NCBI GenBank assembly: GCA_949316495.1
Contig: OX439007.1
Location: 16,900,479 to 16,964,478 of the forward strand
Reading direction: 5' to 3'
DNA from: Amphiduros pacificus
Taxonomy: Eukaryota; Annelida; Polychaeta; Phyllodocida; Hesionidae
Length of the DNA stretch: 64,000 nucleotides
Shown here: positions 1 through 12,840 of the stretch, piece by piece
How positions within the stretch are numbered: position 1 is the stretch's first letter
Layout: the number at the start of each line of letters is the position of its first letter
Translations under genes and position numbers: made by a program
The notes under the pieces: generated by a model
The model's database searches: none
Seen by the model: the letters and a program-made list of their open reading frames with translations, nothing else
What the model was told of the DNA's origin: nothing

Positions 1-963
1 ATAAGGAAGCTTGCTTGTACCTGTCTAACACCCATCACACACAGCCTCTATGGTCTCCGTGAAGGTGAAACATGCCTCTAAGGACCAAATCATTGTCATT
101 GAAATGTTGTGTTTTGATATAAACTGCCCTTTCATCTGAGATAGATGCAGGTATTGCTCAGATTAATGGTCAACTTTATTGTACCGTAAAAGACCCGGAC
201 ATGATTGGACTTGATTGAACATGAGTTCTATATTATATGAGGTTTACAACAATAGACAACACACTTGGTGTGTAACAGTTAAACAATTACAATTCTTTGA
301 TTATTTTGTCTCTATTGTAATGTAAAAAAATATATATATATTTTATCAAGAACACATTCGAGTGAGAAATGTTAATTACTTTATTAGAGGAAGTTGGTTT
401 TTTAATAATCATTATCAGACAGAAATGGGTCAATATTATTAGAATTCATAAAATTACTCCCCAACACTACTAGTGTCAAAACAGCCGTATGAATAAATAA
501 TCATCAAAACTTAAAATGGCAGTACACAACAATTGAACTAATGGATAAAGTGACTGAATAATTCTCTGCCAAGTGTTGGCGTGATGAGACCGTGGTAATT
601 GACATTTTCTTTAGCAGAATGGCCTTCAAATAATTCAACATTTAATCTGACAGTGATAATAAAGTGGGTTGCTCTCATAAGAAAAGATGAGCCTTAATAA
701 TGCCACAACCAATTAAGATAATGCTTGTAATGAGAAGGCCCACTTAACCTTGATCATTAAATATTTAATTTGCATCTCTCTGGTCAGAGAAAACACATGA
801 ACTGGCAGTGTTATGTCTGACTTTCAGAATATGTCTAACCTCTCACACTTGATCCCAAACTAGAAATCTTTTGGATATCTTAATAGTAACATACTTCTCT
901 TTTTCATAGTTTTTTAAAAAAGGAACACAAATGTAAAGGAAATACATTTGGCCTACATTGATC

Positions 964-1022
<59 letters not shown>
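964..1022. repeat. (TA)n microsatellite
   Basis: About 59 bases of uninterrupted TA. Open frames across it (repeating Ile-Tyr) are artefacts. Confidence 0.97.
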
Positions 1023-1025
<3 letters not shown>

Positions 1026-3932
1026 GACATGTATTAATCACCTAGAGTTGAGTGCATTTACCTTAGCTAAACTCTTCTTTCCCTAAAAAGCCTGGGCGCT
1101 CTGAGTAAGTGGTTATTTCCATGTAGTAGCCCATTATAACATTACAATGTGCACGATAACGCTACTTTTCTGGTGCAATAATCAGTCTTTGCTATTTTTA
1201 ACAACAGACATGTTTATATTTGATTCAAATCATTTATTTATATTTTACATCATTTGCAACAAATATTGATGTGGATCTGTCATATTATCATGCAATTGTA
1301 TTATCTTTATGGTATGTAACCTTATTTACACATTTGGATCACAGTTTTCTCTCAGCATTTATATGTATGCATTTATTTGTAAAGATCCATGCTTGATAAT
1401 TCACTTGAAATTGTGATAAAAACTCTGGAAGGGACTGTAGATGGGAGCATCTCATAGGCTCGCCAAACATGACATTAATATTGCATGGAAACACTGTACA
1501 GCATGTTACAAAGAAACACATTGATAAATGCAAAAAACAGAGTAATCTTTTCATCAACTTCAGTAGTCTAATGCAATATAGACCAAAACAGTCACATGGG
1601 CTACTTCCAAACAGTACATCAAATGCTGTACGAACTGTCCTTCCCTGTGATATCAGCACACACACAGAAAGTTGCATAAAATACAAACAAAATCCTACAG
1701 TCATCAGATGGAAATATTGAAATCTAAATTGAATTTGCTTTGTATTAAAACATGCTAAATTTGATCTGAAGTTCTTTTTGAAAGAAATCATAAACATGAA
1801 TTATTTAACGATGAGATTTTATTTGAATACATCTGCAACATTAATAAAATGTAACTGTATTCCTCTTAATATAAGCAATTTTCCTGCATTTTATGCTCCT
1901 TGGATAATCCAGTAGTGTGGTTTACTAGAGCTCATCCTCCAGGGCCTGATGTTTACATATGCTAAATACAAATATTATGTTATATATTAATACAGTACAA
2001 AGTAACATTTAGATATTCTGAGTTCTGATCAGAAAGCTGTTCTATAAATCATGTGTTGTATATTTGATATATTCAGCCAAAACCCAACAAGACAAATAAA
2101 AGAGACTAATAAATGATTGTAAATGACTGTGACATATTGTTATGTCTATTTACGACCTAAAGTATGGCCAATATTACGTCGTATATCATCTAAATTAGAT
2201 ACCATAGTAATATTAATTGCATGGCCCATCGTCTTCTTCCCGGGCCCTTATAATTATGTAATGTCCTCATTGCCGATAGAGAATCGAAAGGACAAGAACA
2301 GCCCAATTATGATTATGAAGCAGTTCCTTGCATAAGAGAGAATAACATAACTGAATAATATAATAGTATAATAATTTGTATAGCGCTATTTCAGACTAGG
2401 TCTGCTCATGGTGCTTTTGCAAATAGTGTTTCCTAAATATATTTCCTATGAGTCTGGTTGTAAATCATTGATGTGCTCAAGTGACCGTTAATAATAACTT
2501 GACATACATAATCACTGTTCACTAATAACCAGAAGATATATAAGATGACAATATTGAGAGTGCCATCAAAGTGATGCAATCCATACACATTTAATTGTGA
2601 TTATATTACCTATAAACTTGTATACATTCTCCCGTTCGGTAGTTTATGTTAAACGGCACAAGGTCATGCAAAAAACTTTGCCCCACATAAAACATTAAGA
2701 TGATCTTTGTGTTTATTCATTTTGTTTTTAAAATAATCACGCTCATGCTAACATGGATCAAATATTTGAAATGTTGATAGGTCTTGGAGATAAACAGTAA
2801 ACATTTTAAATACGGCGTGTTCCACATTACAGCACATCCTCTTATAACCTTGCAAACCGAGTTGTATTAGGCTTGATAAAACACTATCTAATTAAGATAA
2901 TGATAATAATGTATCAAAAACAGGACGCCTCTGGCTGACAGTTTGATTGTGTTGAAGGGGCAAATAGCTTTTTATTTTAAAATAATGTCATGATTGATAT
3001 AAAACTTTAACCCCAGGGACGTTGTGGATGTCAATGAAGAACTTAGAATGTATGTAGATTTTAATATGGCCTATCACATGTCATTACATAAATTGTAATG
3101 AAATAGCATTGCGTTAATGATTAATGATTTTTTAGAATAAGAAGCCAAGAAAATTAAATCATCAGTTATCGCTTCTCATGTTTAGCCTTTACATTACATC
3201 GCATTTCAGTTCAAAATGCAATCTCCAAGGTTTCGGTCACAGCATCTTTTTTATTTTGGATTAAATAAAAAGAAAAAAAATAGATTGCCTCGACAGTTTC
3301 AATATGCTTTTGGACTGATTATATAACCTTTAGAGATAATAATCTTCTGAGCTGATTGAATTTCTGTCAAGCTAAGTTTGCAAAGACGTTCTGACTGAGT
3401 ATCACCGACTTAAACAAGTCTGTCAAGATTGACACAGGCATTGAAACTGTGACACATATCGCATGATACTTGGTTATATCCTTTATGTGAAAACTGGTTT
3501 AGACATAAGCTGCCTGGGTTAAACATAACATTATTGTTTAGGCATTGACTATAGGTTAAAACGTTTGGTGTTAGGGCACTGTCAAGTAATGGGGTTGAAT
3601 AAAAATGTGAATTGTTTGTTGTAAATAGAGCCATGATTACTGTATATCTATTTGTTGGTCTTAAAGAAACTGTCACGTAGCATCAGACTAACACAGTGGA
3701 AGTTCTCAGTGAAAAGGAAAAAAAATCCAATAGCAAATATCAAATAGCAGTGAAACATTATCAGACTGTCTCTCAGTGACAGCCAAGGTTGGAATATTGC
3801 AAAAGTCACAAAGTGTAAGGTGTAGCTTTGCCAAGCTGAGGACAAGCTGTTGTCAAAGCGTGCGATTCAACAGCAAGGCCCGGAGCAAGACTACCTATAA
3901 CACACATACTATCATGTATCGTTTTTCTGTAT

Positions 3933-4066
<134 letters not shown>

Positions 4067-4989
4067 GAGGACCCCAAAATCTTATAGATATTGGAACGCA
4101 TTTCATCTCAAGCTTACTTGAATACTATTCATATATTTGTATGGAAGCATTGACAGAGGGGAGGTCAGGCTTGATACTTTGACAGTAGGATGATGGGACA
4201 GGGTGAGGTAAAGGAAGTGAATACTCTGAAAATGACTCTTGATATCATCATGTTAGACTTTGTAGATCTTCTTTCGGGCTGTCATGCCGCACAAAATAAT
4301 CCATCACGTGTTAGGTCCTTAAGGTATTTGATGCAATATTCGACCAACATTCCGCCATATTGTTTTGGGAGCTTTCTCAGCTTGGCTACAGCTACCACAA
4401 ATAATTTTTACCGTTACACAATAGATGTGAATGCTTTTGCCGCTCTACCCTATTCAGCTTTTTAATCCTCACACTGGTTCTATTCCAACTTTCAACTTTC
4501 TTGTCTTTTCTTTCAAAGTTTGGTCTTTTTTCTTAATATATCTGCTCTCAATGGGTTTGAAGAATGTGTCTTTGTCTAAGTAACTCATGTTTATGTAAAG
4601 AACAGAAATATATATTTGATTTGATCGTCATTTGTACACCTTAAATGAACTATATCCACTCTAAGAGTGACATTATTTCATTATCTCATCTGCTGCCTTT
4701 CATATACAGAAAAGTTCTATCGACATTTGAAATCAAAAAGGCAGGATTTACGGCTAACCTCATTTTCTACACGCTTCATAGAAATCCTAATCTGCTTTCC
4801 TCAGTCTGGTTTCCTGTTTTTCTCTTTATGGGAGAAACGAGCGGGAACCAATCAAATACACATTGGGTCCTGAAAGGATGTGAAGGCAATCTGTAATTTA
4901 TGCTTCGCTTAAAGCTTGGCATGTTTGTGTTCATATACCTCAGTCTCTCTATCTCCTTCTCTCCACCACACCTATATAGAGAAGGTGAC

Positions 4990-5030
4990 ATTGCCCAGAA
5001 TATTGCCCAGAATATTGCCCAGAATATTGC
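4990..5030. repeat. 12-bp tandem repeat, three copies
   Basis: ATTGCCCAGAAT occurs three times head to tail without change, followed by a 5-base partial copy. Confidence 0.95.
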
Positions 5031-5130
5031 ATTGCTTTGACATTATCATGAATAACTATAGTTGTCTCCAGATTGCTATAATCTTAAGGCTATTAACAAT
5101 TAGATGAAGCTTATTGTGGTATATACGAAT

Positions 5131-5262
5131 ATATTGATAAACTGTTTAATTGTAGTTAAATGTATATATAAACTGTTTAATTGTGGTTTAATATATATAT
5201 AAACTGTTTAATTGTGATTTAATTGCTTATATATATAAACAATCTAATTGTTGTTTAATTCC
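5131..5262. repeat. short AT-rich tandem repeat, about four copies
   Basis: Units built on ATAAACTGTTTAATTGTGG followed by a TTTAATATAT-like tail recur about four times. The last copy is diverged (AAACAATCTAATTGTTG). Period is roughly 33-38 bases. Confidence 0.85.
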
Positions 5263-7741
5263 ATATTGTTAAAAAAAAATATTAGGAATCTAATTTCATC
5301 CTTAGTAAGGATTATTTTATGTAGCCCTTTGAATCAGCTTTGGCATCTCTTCGCTTTGACCGAAGCCTTGTTTCTAGAAAAAAAATGCAAAAGATGTACG
5401 AAGAATAGCTTTCTTATACTCTATTTATTTTATCAATCCTCGGGATATATTACTTAGTCATCGCATCGTAAGCATCTGGCTTTGACAAGGGCTTGTGTGG
5501 GTGGAATATATATGCAAAGAAGCCTAGTGGTCACTGGTTGACCAGCATACTCACTCACCTGAACTCTCTACCTCAAAGGGGCCAATGTCTGACATTGAGT
5601 CTGAGCAGGCCCCGCAACAAGGTAATGGCAAGCTGGCAGAGTGTCTGACCTGACTGGATGAAAAGGCAATTTTACACCTGTTTCCTCTCTTTGGTAGTCG
5701 GTGTTGACTTTAATCAGTAACTTGACAATGTTGTTGTGTCGTGCAATGGATATGGCTTCAAATGATAGGAGACAGGTTGGCATTCTCAGGAAAGAATAAG
5801 CTGTCTCTTCGCATATCAGATTCCCAGATAACTGGACATGGTAATTGTAAATAAATAGCCCCATGATGTGACAGAAATTAACGGCAATTTACATGTCTTT
5901 ATTCAGTGTTCTTCACACACATTCGATTCCATCTATCGTGTATATGATTCTTTAGAAAAAAAATACTTTAAGGCTTCTATGCTATATTCATGTGTCAATT
6001 GACAATTGAAATTCATAAATATTCATGGCAAATAAGATTTGTGCCGGTCGCTTCTTATTTGCTTAGGCCTGCGCATATGTGGACACGAGTTAACTTTCTT
6101 AAGTAGGAAAATCATATTACCAATGGTTATGAATGAGTTGGCAGTGTCCTCCACCTTTCCATCCAGGATAGAGAAGAGACTTTTTGTGCAGACATATGCA
6201 ATCCCTGCACGCGTCTTCATAACAGGCAGAATACTATGAATGGAAGTTTTATCCTACCCCTGTGGGACATTACACAACAGTAAGCCTGTATTGACTGCTG
6301 GAATCGCACAATACAAACACTCAACTGTATGCACATAAACTTTATGCACTGAGGACACATATGTCTGTTCTGACTGTCAATATTTCCCTCTGTCCCCTAC
6401 AAGCTCAATGGCGCTTTTTACGACTTTCTCTCGGGCCAGATTGGGGCAATTTTACGACATCCTATTGTAATTGGGGGTCATGTTTTGGCCAATTTGACCT
6501 CCATGTTGGCCTCAGTGAGACAAGCGCCTTTCCTTTCTGAGGAGAGAAGATCCTTCTATGGATAATGTCTTGGCTTAGATTTATTCAAAACCCAGAAATT
6601 CATATTTTAACTCAACATAGATAACTTTCTGGAAAGTATTCGATCAATTTCCATCTGAATCATAGGAAAATTATTGTTGTCGAGGATAACTCTCATTTTA
6701 TTTAATGCTTAGAAAAACAGACATTCGAAGATTGATATTCCCTGCAATTCCATTATGATCTCGCTTATCTTTTTTTTTTACTTAGAGTAATGTTACATGA
6801 AAAGGTCTTGATATTCATGTGAATTTTTATTTAGGTGCCTTTAGCAATAGCCGTGAGTTAACAATTAGCACAACTAAACCTGTCTATATTATCTGATATA
6901 AGATGTGTAATGGTGTATCTGTGGACTATGTTTTCCAAAAACCTCTTCTCTTCTTCTGTGTGTATCTAAGTAGCCAAATCAATGCGCGCAGGAATGCCCA
7001 CTGGAGTCCGCGATGTGCGGTGTTGTTAATGTGACCTTGTATCTGAAGCAGAGGTTCACAATAGGTTAAAAACCGATGTGCAGATATCCCAACGGTCATC
7101 TTTACTCCCACCAGAAACGGATTCGGCCGACAATATCGGTGCCCACTTTGGCAACCGCCATTAGGGCAACGCGCAGCTGGGCAAGCTTAACTGTGCTGAA
7201 ACCGAATGCAACAAACAAGGTCTTCTAAGACACTGCTCAGGATAGATTTCAGTCAGCCACCTATATCTTCCTCCTTTGATAATTTATGGACTGTGTTATC
7301 ACCTAATCTATTTTACCTTGTTTCCCTCTAGGCCTGACAAGTTGTAAATAGGAGAATTGGTACCTTTAGAACAGGGCAAAATCAGGCTTTATTGCTGCCT
7401 ACGTTTGGGATAAATTCATTGGAGGTGTGGCCTCGTAGTCTGAATAGTCTCGCTGTGTATTTTAGCGCGAAGAGTAGGATGGTCTTGGACATCATCAAAT
7501 TCGTACTAGAATGTAGCCCAGTTGATGTAAAATGCGATTTATTGGCTTCGTTACATGGGCTATCAGAAAAATGTTATGTTAGCCGTTATTCCTTGGAACC
7601 TGGAGCCACTGCTAGGATATGCCCAAACGAAGGTCAAAACCTTTGCTGATGTCATAGACATCTTGGTGGCCAAATAAGCATCTGAGCTTTAATTTGACAA
7701 CGTATTGAAAACAGGTTTTTTCCATCATATATATATGTAGG

Positions 7742-7746
<5 letters not shown>

Positions 7747-7782
<36 letters not shown>
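7747..7782. repeat. (GT)n microsatellite
   Basis: About 36 bases of GT, followed by a degenerate GTGTGTATATGTATGTGTAT tail. Confidence 0.95.
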
Positions 7783-7786
<4 letters not shown>

Positions 7787-8690
7787 GCGTGTGTGTATAT
7801 GTATGTGTATAGACATTTTGAGTTGTTCTGGTTGATCCTTACAGACTGTTATGTTAGATTGTACTTAATAAAAAGCCTGTTGCTTGAACTGCTGTTATGG
7901 TAATTCTCCGATGTACTGTAGTGTTTTTTTAAAAATAGTTTTTCAATGATTCTGTTGGTCTCTCTGTCTGTACCACATAGCACATACTTGACACTACTTT
8001 TATGCATGTCCTACCGCCGTATGATCCACCAAATAGATCAATGTGGAAATAATAAGGAGACACAAGTCAAGTTAAGCTCTACCACAGCCACGATGCTTCA
8101 TAAATACTACAGACTCTAAATGATATCCAGAAGGCAATAGATCAGAATACAAACAGGAGATCATGTTCCTCGTTTATCACAGGTAGTATTCATTCCAAAG
8201 TTCAATCGCCATATCTAGGGGGGCTCCTGGGCCAGTAAAGTTCCCCGAAGTCCACTTCTACTTTCAATTGCTCATGTGAGTTTGGTTCTTCACCAAGCCA
8301 GAATGATCACATAATGATACTCCTTTTAAATCGCTCCCACCCACAAAACTAGCTTCGTCTTACATTGACACACATCTCCTCATGAAGAATGATGTGTAAC
8401 TGGGATTGTGGAGCTCTCAGACACGTTCCTTCTCATCTAGTTGCGTAACGGTGATAAGGTAAAAATATGGGACAGAGCATTGCCAGATTTACAAACATAA
8501 TATCTCCTTCTCCTATTTTTTTTACCAAATAAGATGATAAAGTTACTGCCTGTTATTTTGACCACGGTTCTGTTGGTGTGGAGGGGGAGTTTAATATTTA
8601 CTGGAGAGCAGTTTGTAAGCAACATAAGAAAACGCTATGCAATGTTAATTGTGATAATGTCATATTTAATGGTGTTGTTGATATTTACTG

Positions 8691-8706
8691 CATATATATA
8701 GTTATA

Positions 8707-8788
<82 letters not shown>

Positions 8789-8814
8789 TATAATTATATA
8801 TATATATATATATA

Positions 8815-8907
<93 letters not shown>
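8691..8907. repeat. (TA)n array with AATT interruptions
   Basis: More than 200 bases of TA. ATAATTATAT-type interruptions occur near 8706, 8785-8792 and 8816-8821. The true length is uncertain because such arrays often collapse or expand in assembly. Confidence 0.95.
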
Positions 8908-8910
<3 letters not shown>

Positions 8911-9306
8911 GTTTTGCTCCTTTATTCAAAGACGAAATTGCAGGAGAACACAACGAAAAAGGGTTTGTTTTTGTTGCCTAAACACAATGTTTCTGCTACC
9001 ACAAAAATGCTGAAATTAACTACATTGGTATTCAAGCGTAAATTGATTAATTTGGAAAAGGACTTATCAGTGAAATGATATAATATGTTTTTATGATAGT
9101 TCGACATGTTGAAAAATATGGACACAGCCCAGTTCCTTGGATTGACGCCGGTTGATGCGGCCAACATGAAGCATAACTCTGAACCAGCCGCTCAACAATG
9201 GATCACGCCTTATAAAAATATATATCAAGCCATTTACATTGGATCAGGCCTTCACTTTGGATCAATGATATTTCTATGGATCATATATATTCCTATAAAT
9301 CATGAC

Positions 9307-9820
9307 CTATGAACCAGGCCTCCGATATTAGACCATGCAGTTACCTATGAATCAGACTTTCTATATTAGACCATGCATTTACCTATGAATCGGACCTTCT
9401 ATATTAGACCAGGTATTTACCTATGAATCAGACTTTCTATATTAGACCATGCATTTAGCTGTGAATTTAGCCTTCCATATTAGACCAGACATTCACCTAT
9501 GAATCAGACCTTCTATATTAGACCAGACATTCACCTATGAATCAGACCATCTATATTAGACCATGCATTCACCTATGAATCAGGCCTTCTATATTAGACC
9601 AGGCATTTATCTATGAATCAGGCCTTCTATATTAGACCAGGCATTTACCTATGAATCAGGCCTTCTATATTAGACCAAACATTCACCTATAGATCAGGCC
9701 TCCTATATTAGACCAGACATTCCCCTATGAATCAGACCTTCTATATTAGACCAGACATTCACCTATAAATCAGGCCTTCTATATTAGACCAGACTTTCAC
9801 CTATAAATCAGGCCTTCTAA
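9307..9820. repeat. 38-bp minisatellite, 13.5 copies
   Basis: Thirteen full units and a 20-bp partial unit run in perfect 38-bp register: unit starts at 9307 and 9801 differ by exactly 13 x 38. The core is TTCTATATTAGACCAGGC preceded by CTATGAATCAG. Units differ by a few substitutions (for example AGGCATT, AGACATT, ATGCATT) but no indels. Degenerate pieces of the unit (GGATCAGGCCTTC, TGGATCA) lie upstream from about 9195, so the array grew from, or decayed into, local sequence. Confidence 0.95.
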
Positions 9821-10510
9821 GTTGTTGCCTATTCTGCAGTTGAGCAGCCCATAGCTTACGTTGAGTAGCATCTGCGTTCTTTCATGCTTTGACCCATTAC
9901 CTGCTTCTGTAGGGAGACACTTGCTCTGAGGCCTGCCATATGGCCGGGAGGGACAGATGACCAAATGCTGACATATGTGACAAATGTATTGTCATCTGAT
10001 ACTATCCATTCACATCACTGACCAGTGCAATTTATATCCTGTGTTCGTGGGCGAATGTTACGTCATGTGAAAAGAAGCTAAAAAGGGAAAGAGATTTATA
10101 CTCAAGGAATAAAACAACATGACATAAGGAATTAATACAATACAAAGAATTAAAAAATGGCATTAAAAATGCAAATAGATACAGCAACATTGTTGAAATC
10201 TGGAAACATCTGAGAAATTCATCATGTCAGTTCAAACAAAGTGCAAGTCATTGGCCCAAGCAGTCATGGTAAGAGACAATAGACCTGATAGGTTCTACCA
10301 GTTTTCAACAAAAGCTTCACATGCAGATTACTCCGCAACGTGAAGCGCCTAAGAAATGTGGGGACATTTACATTGGGCTGAGCGATGCTCTAACCACGCT
10401 CCGGGTAGTCACGCCTGAATTCATCAGTCCTCTGTACATGCAAATCAAAAGCGCAACCTTGCCGCTTGCTTAGGAGCGTGCACCTTCAGACGAAATCTGT
10501 GTATCTGTTT

Positions 10511-10526
10511 GGGGGGGGGGGGGGGG
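10511..10526. repeat. poly(G) tract, G16
   Basis: Sixteen consecutive G residues flanked by TTT and TGCA. Long G homopolymers are rare in AT-rich DNA and error-prone in sequencing, so the length is approximate. On the + strand it could form a G-quadruplex-like structure. Confidence 0.9.
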
Positions 10527-11042
10527 TGCATCCAGAATTCGTCCTCACTCAATATGTGTGTCTGGCTTGATTGATCGGTTGATAATTTGAATTAGTTGGC
10601 ATGAAAGCTTGATGATAGGAGTGGTATCCGTGGTTTCCGTGAACAGACTCCCAAAATGAGACGGGGACCCTGGTTCCATCGCGGGAGTCAGCGGAACCTC
10701 CTCTTTCTCCCGGCTGCTTCTCGGTCAACCAGTAATGACATCTACAAGCTGAAACACAACTCTTCCACTAGGATGTTGTCATGGTGCCATTTGTTTTCCT
10801 AGCCATTTCTTACAAAAATCACTTACCATACTATAGTATGATACAGATATGTCTAGAAACCTGAGACCTCTTAAAATATCACTGGATAAAATGTGATAAT
10901 CTTTTTTCAATGGTTCATCACGACGCAACAAAACACCGGTTTTTGTCTTTGTCTTTTTCCCCTTTGGCCATTAATACCGTCCTTTGTCTTTGGGCAGTGT
11001 ACTAACATGTATAAAAGCGCATATTTGGCTTGACATTTTCAG

Positions 11043-11089
11043 TCTATATATATATATTTCTCAATATATATATTTCTCAATATATATAT

Positions 11090-11178
<89 letters not shown>
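11043..11178. repeat. compound TA / TC / TA microsatellite
   Basis: Two and a half copies of TATATATATTTCTCAA (11043-11092) are followed by about 51 bases of TC (11093-11143) and about 36 bases of TA (11143-11178). This is a typical compound microsatellite. Confidence 0.95.
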
Positions 11179-11179
<1 letters not shown>

Positions 11180-12418
11180 TTATATAAATTTCTTTAAATA
11201 GAAGTTATTTTGCCACAGTTTTGAAGATCTGCGATAAGATAGATTAACAAGGAAACATATTTGGAACATCAGATTCGGCCTTAGTAATTAAGATGAGAAA
11301 TAAATTGCAATTTAACGAGGTCAAAGTAAAGAAATGTTATCACTAACAAAGTCAGTTTCTGTGTCTCTCCACTGATAAAATCCAGATCGTTGATTGTGCT
11401 TGTTGGCTGAGGTCTGGTGGCCGCTGTGTGGACTGTGCTCTTGTGGCACTTTGAATGCACATTTGATGTATTCCAATGACAATTCTCGGCAAATTGCACC
11501 TAAATCTCCGGGTTTTGTCTCATTATAGGGCTACACGCGACCAATAGATGATTAAAAACAGCTTTGGCTCCTATTGTGTTTACCTGAAAGACTCGTGAAA
11601 TGCGAGGTAAAATTGACAGAAAAACATAGAGTGCCTTCTTTGTCATGTGCATTTGAGGCGTTGTAGTGATAGTCTTTACTCTTCACGATATACGGCTGAT
11701 CCTGACTAGGATGCTTCATGCAGACCCTAAAACCAGACAAGATCACGAACCTAGGCACAATCAATGAACTGAGCTCTTGGCCTTGAAAACCAACCTTTTG
11801 GCTTTCCTCATTATGCAACCTTCTCCTCCCCAACTGAAATGTTTACATATTATTTTTTTGCCAAGGGGTTGGGTTGATTTGTTCACAGGTAATAAAGGCA
11901 AGCATCGCAGTAATCTGTGTTTGTGGTGTCCTTGACACGGTGTCATGCCAATAAGGATATCTTGTAAAGGGTGAGAAGGACACACATAAAGCTTGGAAGG
12001 AGAACCTCAGGTCGAGGCTCCACACTAAGTACCCTAGCCATAGAGCCTGGCTTCATATGGAGGTATGGACATTGGCGATGTCTTGTGGTCAGAACACATC
12101 TCCTTATAAATTGTCAAGGGCTTATACCTGCAAGATGAGAAAACACACGACCCTGTCTAAAGCATGCTTTTTAGCAAAAGTGTTTTGATATGACAGAACC
12201 CACACGCGACCTTCATTGGCCAGTAATTGTTACCAAAGGGAGCTGCTCGTTTCATTACTATTGCTTATCTCCTAACCTCTGAAGTTGTTATTAGAAGCTT
12301 GCCAAAGCTGAATGGGTTGGAACCTGCTCATTAGGATGTGGATAACCAGACCTGAACTAGTATATGGTCATGATAGCCTGTTAAAAGATGTCATCCGTCT
12401 ACAAATGTTGTTCTTATA

Positions 12419-12507
12419 ATAACAAATATATGTACCAAAACCATACATTTAATTAATCATAACAAAAATATATGTACCACAATACATACATTTAGTTAAT
12501 CATAACA
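12419..12507. repeat. two-copy direct repeat, about 45 bp
   Basis: Two adjacent copies of a unit containing ATATATGTACCA and ATACATTTAATTAATCATAAC, differing at a few bases. Confidence 0.8.
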
Positions 12508-12549
12508 ACGAGATTAATAAGCTTGAAATGTAATGTCATTTTATAATGT

Positions 12550-12840
12550 AAAAATCCCCATGGCTTTGGTAAGGTCAATACCAAAAGCTCCCCCATACTT
12601 GGCCACCTGACATCTGCAGGTTTTAGGCGCCTGTATCTGGCGAGATGCAGGCCTTCAGGGGCAGAAAGCATGGCGCTCCGGGCTGTGTCATGACCCGGAC
12701 CAACATCTCTCAGTTTAGCCCTCTCTCACATGTCTCATTCTGGGCGTGAACGTCCTCCACCTTAAAGCCCCAGCTCTGGCCCTTTGAAGGCTTGTTTATT
12801 TGCTAGTTTATTGTCCCTGGCCTTGCAACCTTTCCTTTTT
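12550..12840. other. GC-richer block in AT-rich sequence
   Basis: A stretch distinctly richer in G+C than its surroundings, containing GGCGCC, TGGCGAGATGC and TGGCGCTCCGGGC. No open frame in it looks coding. It could be a conserved regulatory element, but that is inference from base composition only. Confidence 0.25.

Noticed and set aside
1339-1797. 152-codon minus-strand open frame
   Set aside because: Cys/Phe-rich, no domain, no splice context. Consistent with chance in AT-rich DNA.
9106-9312. 68-codon frame with protein-like start (MDTAQFLGLTPVDAANMKH)
   Set aside because: The frame runs into the minisatellite edge, and no homologue or exon border is recognised.
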